Origin: Planctomycetota bacterium | GTDB lineage: Bacteria > Planctomycetota > Phycisphaerae > UBA1845 | Direction: 5' to 3' | NCBI GenBank assembly: GCA_024277835.1 | Contig: JAJRUK010000391.1 | Location: forward strand, 1-24,526 | Length of the DNA stretch: 24,526 bases | Part shown: piece by piece, positions 6,947-13,338 of the stretch | Numbering within the stretch: the stretch's first letter is position 1 | Layout: every line of letters begins with the position of its first letter | Notes under the pieces: model-generated | Databases searched by the model: none | Told to the model about the DNA's origin: nothing | Seen by the model: only the letters and a program-made list of their open reading frames with translations | Position numbers and translations under genes: made by a program

Positions 6947-7351
6947 ATGGGTGGAACGAACCCTTACATCGAACAACCAAACGTCGAACCGCCGACGATG
7001 CCTTACAAGATCACGTTCTTGCCGATGAATGTCACGGTCGAGGTCGATCCCGGTAAAATTCCGTACGATCACAACGGAATTCCGGGGAGTATTCTCGACA
7101 TCGCGTTGGGCAGTAACATTGACATTGACCATGCATGCGGCGGTGTTTGTGCGTGCTCGACGTGTCACATTCATGTGAAACAAGGCGGAGAGACAATCAA
7201 CGAATCGCTTGAAGAAGAGGATGACCAACTCGAATCCGCCCCAGGACTCAACCCGACGAGCCGCCTAGCGTGCCAGTGCGTGCCCAACGGGAAAGCGGAC
7301 GTTGTGGTCGAAATCCCCGAGTGGAATCGCAATCTAGTCCAGGAAGGTTAG
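6947..7351 (+). CDS. fdx: ISC-type [2Fe-2S] ferredoxin
   Basis: This adrenodoxin-type ferredoxin of 134 residues donates electrons for cluster building on IscU. Its ligands C64, C70, C73 and C109 have spacing C-x5-C-x2-C-x35-C, identical to E. coli Fdx, and it has the extra conserved C68 between the first two (HACGGVCACSTC). The C-terminal VVVEIPEWNRN matches the ISC-type ending. The start at 6947 has AAGGA 9 bases upstream. It gives about 17 residues before MPYKITFLP, where E. coli Fdx would begin. The ATG there (6998) lacks a ribosome-binding site, so the longer form is preferred. It lies 27 bp after hscA. Confidence 0.93.
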   Translation: MGGTNPYIEQPNVEPPTMPYKITFLPMNVTVEVDPGKIPYDHNGIPGSILDIALGSNIDIDHACGGVCACSTCHIHVKQGGETINESLEEEDDQLESAPGLNPTSRLACQCVPNGKADVVVEIPEWNRNLVQEG

Positions 7352-7355
7352 ACCC

Positions 7356-7398
7356 TCCCCGAGCCGCGTGGCTCTCGCCCGCGCGGACGTTCGAAGTC
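7356..7398. repeat. GC-rich dispersed repeat, copy upstream of iscX
   Basis: This 43-bp sequence includes the inverted repeat GAGCC-GCGT-GGCTC and the block CGCGCGGAC. It aligns, with a few mismatches and one single-base gap, to the reverse complement of 7708-7751. The two copies therefore face each other across iscX. It occupies half of the 86-bp gap between fdx and iscX. Confidence 0.7.
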
Positions 7399-7437
7399 AG
7401 AGATCATCGGTCGCGCGGACGAAATACTGAACCACTC

Positions 7438-7656
7438 ATGAACACAACGCTCACATGGAACGAAGCAGAGGATATCGGGATCGAGCTATTCGAGAAGTTC
7501 CCCGAGACGGACCCGCTTTCTGTGCGATTTACCGACCTGCACAAGTGGGTATGCGATCTCGACGGGTTCGACGACGATCCGGAAGCGTCCACCGAAGGCA
7601 AACTCGAAGCGATTCAGATGGCTTGGCTTGAAGAGTGGCAGGACGAGCATGAGTGA
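7438..7656 (+). CDS. iscX: IscX (YfhJ) Fe-S assembly accessory protein
   Basis: This small acidic protein of 72 residues belongs to the IscX family. It matches the family along its whole length: LTWNEAEDIGIELFEKFP, then RFTDLHKWVCDLDGFDDDP, then the acidic C-terminus AWLEEWQDEHE. IscX binds IscS in competition with IscU and frataxin, may bind iron, and regulates cluster assembly. The start at ATG 7438 gives exactly the family length. The frame is open further upstream, but those codons fall in fdx and in a repeat. No strong ribosome-binding site precedes it, only weakly GGAC. It is the last isc gene and is bracketed by inverted copies of a dispersed repeat. Confidence 0.92.
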   Translation: MNTTLTWNEAEDIGIELFEKFPETDPLSVRFTDLHKWVCDLDGFDDDPEASTEGKLEAIQMAWLEEWQDEHE

Positions 7657-7707
7657 TTCGCGCTTGATCCGCTACCGAGCGGTGGTTCACACGTTGATAG
7701 CACCCTG

Positions 7708-7751
7708 GACTTTGAAAGTCCGCGCGAGCTAAAGCCACGCGGCTCGGGGGA
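7708..7751. repeat. GC-rich dispersed repeat, inverted copy downstream of iscX
   Basis: This 44-bp sequence is the reverse-complement counterpart of 7356-7398. Shared blocks include AGCCACGCGGCTCGGGG and GTCCGCGCG. It opens with the small palindrome GACTTT-G-AAAGTC. It lies in the 138-bp gap between convergent iscX and the lipoprotein gene, where no other signal was seen. It could act as a weak bidirectional terminator stem, but no T-run follows. Confidence 0.7.
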
Positions 7752-7794
7752 GCGGACGAATGACGGGGGCGATTCCGAATGAACTACGACTGCG

Positions 7795-8346
7795 TCAGTC
7801 CGCTAGGCCCAGGTAGTCGTCGTACCTTGGAATTCGGAGGCGTCTCGTGGAGGCGTTGGTTTTTCTTCCCGACGGATCTTCGAACGTCGTGACGATTTCG
7901 ACATCGCGGCCTGCCGTGTCTTTTCTAGCCCAGCGAAGACTAAGCAGGTACCCGTCGCCAAGAATTTTGGCGCGGATGGCTGTGAACGTAGTCGTGGGAT
8001 AGTGCCAATCGCTGATAAGCTCCCGCTTCTTCTTGCCGTCTTTCCCGCGACCAACGCTGTACATGTTGATGTGGAAGGTTCCGTCGAGGTGAACGCCGCC
8101 TTTCTTCCCAACGTCAAGAAAGATCCGAAAGCGAAACCCTTCCGGGTCACGATCGCCCTCGACGTCGGCACTTAACCACGGTCTGCGATCATAGAGACAG
8201 ATCACATGCCGAACGCGGGGCTGCTCGCTGGCAAAGAGCCCTCCGGACGCGCCGCTTCGACCTGACGACCGGCAACCGCAAGTCAACAAGATAAGCGCGC
8301 AGCCCGCGAGGATCGTTACGCTGTTCGTTTTCGTTCGTCTCAGCAT
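7795..8346 (-). CDS. putative secreted lipoprotein of unknown function
   Basis: I do not recognise this 183-residue protein. It begins with a bacterial export signal: basic residues (MLRRTKTN), a hydrophobic stretch at about 10-22, then LLTCGC. C25, or less likely C23, is a candidate lipidated cysteine, though the lipobox is not ideal. The mature part is rich in Arg, Lys, Asp and aromatic residues with alternating beta-strand-like patterns, such as FRFRIFLDV and YLLSLRW. No catalytic motif is visible. A weak GGAA ribosome-binding site precedes the ATG. It is the same strand as, and 234 bp downstream of, the secretin gene, from which it is separated by an inserted repeat. A pilotin-like role for the secretin is conceivable but rests only on position and the lipoprotein signal. 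Confidence 0.7.
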   Translation of the reverse strand: MLRRTKTNSVTILAGCALILLTCGCRSSGRSGASGGLFASEQPRVRHVICLYDRRPWLSADVEGDRDPEGFRFRIFLDVGKKGGVHLDGTFHINMYSVGRGKDGKKKRELISDWHYPTTTFTAIRAKILGDGYLLSLRWARKDTAGRDVEIVTTFEDPSGRKTNASTRRLRIPRYDDYLGLAD

Positions 8347-8391
8347 TGATTCGTTTCCAACTCTCGATGGCTTATTGCGCTAGAGCGTCTG

Positions 8392-8473
8392 ACACTCAAG
8401 TGGCGTTGGCCGCCCCCTCGATCCCCCCTTAGTAAAGGGGGGACGCAAGAAAAAGCCCGCTACATTTGAGTGT
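8392..8473. mobile_element. 82-bp MITE-like element with terminal inverted repeats (copy 2)
   Basis: The ends are ACACTCAA (8392-8399) and TTGAGTGT (8466-8473), perfect inverted repeats of 8 bp, extending to 11 bp with one mismatch. The centre holds the GC-rich hairpin CCCCCCTT-AGTA-AAGGGGGG, and the first 71 bp align with 4282-4352. It codes for nothing. I see no clear target-site duplication. Size, terminal repeats and a second partial copy in the same window point to a small non-autonomous mobile or REP-like repeat. Confidence 0.65.
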
Positions 8474-8498
8474 TATGTAGACTATCTCCGTTTTTCTT

Positions 8499-8517
8499 CA
8501 CCGGTTACAAACCGGTG
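8499..8517. repeat. perfect hairpin downstream of the secretin gene
   Basis: CACCGGTT (8499-8506) and AACCGGTG (8510-8517) form a perfect 8-bp stem with a 3-base loop ACA. It lies 64 bases beyond the secretin stop on the minus strand. On that strand it is followed by GAAGAAAAAC and not by a U-run, so it is not a canonical intrinsic terminator. It could be an mRNA 3'-end stabiliser or a dispersed palindrome. Confidence 0.5.
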
Positions 8518-8580
8518 CCACACTATAACGAACGACTCACGCCGGACGTTCAACTTGGCGGCGGTGTCAAGATCGAAGCG

Positions 8581-11500
8581 CTATCCCCCTCCTGACACGT
8601 GTGCGCCAACTTCCTCGGACGATGATCGCTGTGCGATGCGTGGTCCGTAGACACCGGTTTTCTTCGTGTGCGTTGCGTTTGCAGGGACCACTTTGGGACC
8701 GTACGTCGGTCGACGCTCTCGCTTGGACGGACCGGGGTCATGGCGCCCGTGGTCGGGGCGCGGCCCCATGCCGTCCTGATCGGGTACGATACGAAGACCT
8801 TCCATCAGCGGATCGTGAAGAATATGGTCTGGCAGGTTGTACTTGTCGCGCTGATCAATGGACATCAAGTAAATATCTTCGTCCGTACGAATGATATCGA
8901 CCGTCATCACGATAAGAAGCTCGGTCTTGTTTGTCGAGGACGACGTCGATCGAAACAATGAGCCGATGTAGGGAAGATCACCGAGGAATGGCACCTTCGT
9001 CGTGCTCGATGCGTCGCGTGCCTGGATCAGACCTCCAATGACAACTGTCTCTCCGTCGCGAACCGTGACATTTGTAGTCACCTCGCGCGTCGAGATAATC
9101 GGTTGCGACACACCGTTGCCGAGGTCGATATTCTCACCAATGTTCGATATTTCCTGGGCCAAAGCAATCGTAACGTAACCATCGGGGCTAATTTGGGGGG
9201 TGGCTGTCAGAATGACGCCCGCGTCCTCTCGTCCGGGTTGGGCGACGATGTTGCCGTTGGTTGTGACCTGCGACGATGAGATGATCGGAATCTGGTCGGC
9301 CACGGTGATGTTCCCCTCTTCGCCGTTTCGGACCATCAGAATCGGGCGCGACAGCACATCAAGTCGGTTTTCTTGCTGGAGCGCACGAAAGAGAAAGCTG
9401 AAATCCTCGCCCGTGACGGTAAAGCTGAACCCAAGCGGTCCGCTCGCGTTGAGCGCCGTCCCCACAATCGCGTCAAAGTTGCTTCCGGAGATGATCCCGT
9501 TAGGCCCGACGATCGCGTTCTTGGAAAAGTTCAAATCCTGTCCGGCGATTTCAACACCCAGATCGATATTCTTGTTGAGCGCGACCTCGGCGATGAGTAC
9601 GGAGATCATCACCTGCGGCTCGGGGCGATCGAGCGACCGAATCATGTCCATCGTCGCCTGGTAGCTACGACGACTCGTACCGATGATGAGGCTACTGCTG
9701 CCGGACTCTTCGTCACCGATCGCCGCGATCGAGACTTGTCGGTCCATTCGGAGTTGTCGCGATTCCTCGTCGGTCACTTCGCCAAGGACATCGAGTTCCT
9801 GACTGATGAAATCCTCGACCGCTGTCTGCAACTGATTGCCATCTCTGAACTTCGCCTGGTAGACCTCAGTAACACGACTCTCCGCCTCCTGCGAATCAAG
9901 ATAGCGAATAAGGTCTTCCACCATGTTGAGATAAATCTCAGCCCCGGCGGCGATGATTGTGTTCGTACGCGGATCGGACGCGAAGCGAAGCTCCTGACCA
10001 ATCGTCGCGAGGTCTTCATCACTCGTACCGCCAAAAGTGAGCTGCGCGGCGGTGGCACCGTCTTCACCAGTCACACTATCCGCCTGAAAAAGATCGGTTA
10101 GCTGCTGAACCATCGTATCGGCGTCGCTGTTGACGAGTGGGAAGAGGCGAATCTCCGACGTGATCGGCCGAATTCTGTCGAAGTCCATGATCATCGCTTC
10201 GAGCATCGCCATAGAATCTGCGGGGGCCATGACCATGAGCGAGTTCGTTCGAGGGTCGGGTTGAATTTTGATGTCCTGCCTGAGCAGTTTTCGCGGGATC
10301 TTTCGCCCGTCCGGAAGTGTTTCGATAAAGGAGACGATCACCGCTTGTTCGTTGTCGCCGCCATCGCCGGAGATTGTCTCTTCAAGCAGCGTGGCAAAGT
10401 CTTCCGCGAGCGCTTGTTTGAGTTGGATCACCTTGACCATCATTTCGACGGCGGGGGTGGACGTGTCGAGTTGGCTAATGACCTCACCGATGTTGACCAT
10501 CTGTGTCGGCGATGCCCAGACGATGATCGAGTTTGTCCGATCATCCGCCTCGACCGCGATCGCATCGGCTCGCCCGCTGCTTCCCTCGCCCGTGCTTTGA
10601 AAAAGTGCGTCAAGCTGCTCTGCGACACTGGTTACTTTGGCGAGCCTGAGCGGGAAAATCTTGAAGTAGCGTGCCAGCGTCGATGGCTTGTCCAATAGTT
10701 CGAGAAGCCCGACGAGAACGATGTGGTCGTCGCGCGACGCGCTGACGATAAGATTATTCGACGATTCTTCCGGCAGAATGACCACCGGCGTGCGCGTGGT
10801 GTCGTCACCCTCGTCGCGCGAGTCGAACAGCTCCTGCATCCGTTGCGATATTTGTACCGCCGACACATTGCTGAGTGCATACACCTTAAACACAGCCGAC
10901 ATCGGACCCGCTTCGACGTCGAGACGACGGAGCACATCCTTCACGCGCTCCATCGTGTCGCGCGGGGCCGCCACAACAAGCGCGTTGCTTCGCGGGTCGG
11001 GAATAATCGTGGGTGCTTCAAAGGTTTCCGACTGACCGGCGATACCATCGAACAGTTCCGCCAGCATATCCGCCATGACTTTTGAATCTGCGTAGCGAAG
11101 CTCGAAGAGTTGCATATCGTCGATGAGTGGCTGAGCTTCGAGGACTTCGATCAAGCGAGCGATTTCGTCGAAGTCTTCCATGTTGGACGCGACGATGAGC
11201 GAGTTGCTTCGTTCGTCAGTCACGACGATGGGCAGATCCTCAAGCATTTCCGCTTCGCTACGAAGGGTCGCCTTTCGCTTCCATAGCTCATCGATTTTCT
11301 CCTTGGCGTTCTTTGCGGAGAGCCTGTTGCAGGGAATAATGCGAATGAGGTCGAACAGCTTTGCGGGCTTTGTATCAAGTTGCTTCGCCACGACGCTGAT
11401 TTCGATGTAGTTTTCCTCGGACGCGGAGACGATGAGCGAATTGCTGCGAATATCGGTGCTGAGGAAAACGCGCTCGCGCTCTAGCGCTGCGCCGGTCGCG

Positions 11501-13056
11501 CCTGTTGACTGAGCTGCTTCAAAACGCTGATCGAACAGCGTCGTAATGATCTTGCCAAGCTGGGTCGCGTCGGTGTGCTGGAGGCGAACGAACTTCAACG
11601 GAAACTTGAGCGATCGCGATGGCTGATCCAGGTCGGTAACGAGTCTTTCAATCAGCGTAAGCTGTTCCGGTCGACCGGAGGCGATGAGCGTGTTCGATCG
11701 ACTGTCGCTCGAAAAGATGGCGGCGTAGACAAGCGCTCGACCCGTCGCGCCGGCAGGCACGCCGCTTTGTCCAGAGCCATCAGGATCGGGAGGAAGCTTC
11801 GCCTTGGAGTCGCGAAACATCTGATCCAGCGTACTGGCGAGTGTCTCGGCGTTTGCGAAGCGTAATGGGAACAGCTTGACATGTAAGTCCTCCGCGAGCG
11901 GTACGCCATCTAGCAGGCGGATCAATTCGCTGAGGGGTTCGACGTTTTCCTCGGCTGTCGCAATAATCAGACTGTTGGTCCCCTTATCCGAAAGGATACG
12001 AATCGCTTTCTGCAGGTCGATCGGAGGAAGTTCAACAAGCTCACCGCTTGGATCTAGTTTGCTAATCCGCAGTCGCTGGATCACTTCTTCCACCGACGAA
12101 GAGGAACCACTCCCCCCGTCTGATTTCAGTAAGTCTTCGATGACTGTCTTAAGCTCATCTACGTTGGAATGCAGCAGCGGGAAGATCGTCAGTTTGACCT
12201 CGCCATAACCGCTGATCGGCTCAACATCGATCTGCTTAATCAGATTCTCGATCGTCTCACGTTCTGACTCTCGCGCCGTCACGAAAATCGTGTTGTTTGC
12301 GTCCACTGCGCGTATCTGAAGCTTGCCCCCTTCTTTGCCGACACCAATCGCATCGCGAATGCTCTTGATGATTTCGTCCAACTCCTCGGCAACGTCGCTC
12401 GCGCGGCGATACTTGATCTCAAACGTCATCAAATCGATTTTTCCAAGCGGGTCGGGTACAGCATCAACCTGATGGATCACATCAATCACCCAATCAATTT
12501 CCGTCGGAATCGCCGCGACCAGAATCACGTTGGCGGAAAGTGCCGTCAGCGTAACCTCGTCTTCGGGGAGTTTGTTCGCCGCCTTGGTTGCCTCTCGGAT
12601 GGCCTCTTGAACTGTGCGCGCAACTTCGTTGGCGTCGCGCTCGGTGATCGTGACGATTTCGATCACTTTTGGCTGCCGTTCAGCATCCAACCCTCGAATA
12701 AGAAGCTCCAACACTGCCACCGCTTCCTCTGGTCCCTGCAGAATAAGCTGATCGCCGACCATTTCAACGGTGACGTCCGCACCCATGAGCCTCTTTAGAA
12801 GCTCGGGATCAACATTTTTCAAGAGCTGATCGATGCGCGACTCGCCCGCCTTAAGAACGTCCTGCTGCGCGACGGCTTGCTTGGCCTTCTCTGCGAGGTC
12901 GTTCTTCTTGACCTCCTTCACAGCCGGCGTCTGCGTACGCGCGGGCTTCTGCGCGAAAGTGGCGGTGGCCGAGAGCGAAATCGCCAGGGCACACAACAAA
13001 CCAACCCGCAAGCGTCGCGTTTCGTCACGTCTTGTTGCAGTTTTCGTAACGGTCAT
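8581..13056 (-). CDS. giant secretin (GspD/PilQ superfamily) with about 12 N-type domains
   Basis: An outer-membrane secretin of 1491 residues, against roughly 600-800 for typical GspD or PilQ. A signal peptide (arginines, then VGLLCALAISLSATATFAQ) is followed by a short helical linker and a half domain (about 94-125, VTVEMVGDQLILQG...). Then come about 12 tandem secretin N-type domains to about 1140, each ending in patterns like DPRTNSLMVMA and a helix closing in LD. The C-terminal gate (about 1149-1390) is complete: VMISVLIAEVALN, LSRPILMVRNGE, and VPFLGDLPYIGSLFR. A charged Pro/Arg/Lys tail of about 100 residues follows. I chose ATG 13056, which has GAGGA upstream and puts the signal peptide first; ATG 13131 would put 25 residues before it. 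It lies 282 bp downstream of the giant N-domain gene. It should form the exit pore of a type II or type IV pilus-like machine. Confidence 0.9.
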   Translation of the reverse strand: MTVTKTATRRDETRRLRVGLLCALAISLSATATFAQKPARTQTPAVKEVKKNDLAEKAKQAVAQQDVLKAGESRIDQLLKNVDPELLKRLMGADVTVEMVGDQLILQGPEEAVAVLELLIRGLDAERQPKVIEIVTITERDANEVARTVQEAIREATKAANKLPEDEVTLTALSANVILVAAIPTEIDWVIDVIHQVDAVPDPLGKIDLMTFEIKYRRASDVAEELDEIIKSIRDAIGVGKEGGKLQIRAVDANNTIFVTARESERETIENLIKQIDVEPISGYGEVKLTIFPLLHSNVDELKTVIEDLLKSDGGSGSSSSVEEVIQRLRISKLDPSGELVELPPIDLQKAIRILSDKGTNSLIIATAEENVEPLSELIRLLDGVPLAEDLHVKLFPLRFANAETLASTLDQMFRDSKAKLPPDPDGSGQSGVPAGATGRALVYAAIFSSDSRSNTLIASGRPEQLTLIERLVTDLDQPSRSLKFPLKFVRLQHTDATQLGKIITTLFDQRFEAAQSTGATGAALERERVFLSTDIRSNSLIVSASEENYIEISVVAKQLDTKPAKLFDLIRIIPCNRLSAKNAKEKIDELWKRKATLRSEAEMLEDLPIVVTDERSNSLIVASNMEDFDEIARLIEVLEAQPLIDDMQLFELRYADSKVMADMLAELFDGIAGQSETFEAPTIIPDPRSNALVVAAPRDTMERVKDVLRRLDVEAGPMSAVFKVYALSNVSAVQISQRMQELFDSRDEGDDTTRTPVVILPEESSNNLIVSASRDDHIVLVGLLELLDKPSTLARYFKIFPLRLAKVTSVAEQLDALFQSTGEGSSGRADAIAVEADDRTNSIIVWASPTQMVNIGEVISQLDTSTPAVEMMVKVIQLKQALAEDFATLLEETISGDGGDNEQAVIVSFIETLPDGRKIPRKLLRQDIKIQPDPRTNSLMVMAPADSMAMLEAMIMDFDRIRPITSEIRLFPLVNSDADTMVQQLTDLFQADSVTGEDGATAAQLTFGGTSDEDLATIGQELRFASDPRTNTIIAAGAEIYLNMVEDLIRYLDSQEAESRVTEVYQAKFRDGNQLQTAVEDFISQELDVLGEVTDEESRQLRMDRQVSIAAIGDEESGSSSLIIGTSRRSYQATMDMIRSLDRPEPQVMISVLIAEVALNKNIDLGVEIAGQDLNFSKNAIVGPNGIISGSNFDAIVGTALNASGPLGFSFTVTGEDFSFLFRALQQENRLDVLSRPILMVRNGEEGNITVADQIPIISSSQVTTNGNIVAQPGREDAGVILTATPQISPDGYVTIALAQEISNIGENIDLGNGVSQPIISTREVTTNVTVRDGETVVIGGLIQARDASSTTKVPFLGDLPYIGSLFRSTSSSTNKTELLIVMTVDIIRTDEDIYLMSIDQRDKYNLPDHILHDPLMEGLRIVPDQDGMGPRPDHGRHDPGPSKRERRPTYGPKVVPANATHTKKTGVYGPRIAQRSSSEEVGAHVSGGG

Positions 13057-13189
13057 CCAAACATCCTCAACTTCTTGGTCAACCCGGCCTATCATTTTGC
13101 CAGGCGCTGCGTTCAGTAATTTGTTAAACAACTTCTTTCCTGTCCGGTTGCTGTCGCCAACCTTCTTCTACAGTCCAACCTCGCTGAAT

Positions 13190-13263
13190 ACTGGCAGCAA
13201 GCTGCCAGTGGCACCCGCTCGGGTGCTCGGGTGCCATGGTCAAGCGCAGCGCCGCCATGGCGG
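13190..13263. repeat. cluster of palindromes between the giant N-domain gene and the secretin gene
   Basis: Three GC-rich palindromes lie in 74 bp. ACTGGCAGC/GCTGCCAGT (13190-13209) is a perfect 20-bp palindrome. TGGCACCC...GGGTGCCA (13209-13236) contains a competing inner hairpin GCACCCG-CT-CGGGTGC (13211-13226). CCGCCATGGCGG (13252-13263) is a 12-bp palindrome. The cluster fills the middle of the 282-bp intergenic region, and nothing else was recognised there. It may separate expression of the two genes or be an inserted repeat of the REP type. Confidence 0.65.
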
Positions 13264-13338
13264 AATCGCACCAACATGCCGTCGCTCGCCGGTGGCAGCA
13301 CAAGCGAAACTTGAGTGCCACACGCTTACACTTCGATG

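Noticed and set aside
8499..8517. Intrinsic terminator for the secretin operon
   Set aside because: The hairpin is perfect, but on the minus strand it is followed by an A-rich stretch and not a U-run.
13190..13263. CRISPR-like array
   Set aside because: The palindromes differ from each other, and there are no regularly spaced identical repeats or cas genes.
13057..13338. Possibility that the giant and the secretin are one gene broken by a frameshift
   Set aside because: The secretin has its own signal peptide and ribosome-binding site, and the giant ends in a Gly/Arg tail with a normal stop. An ancestral split remains possible and is reported as a finding.
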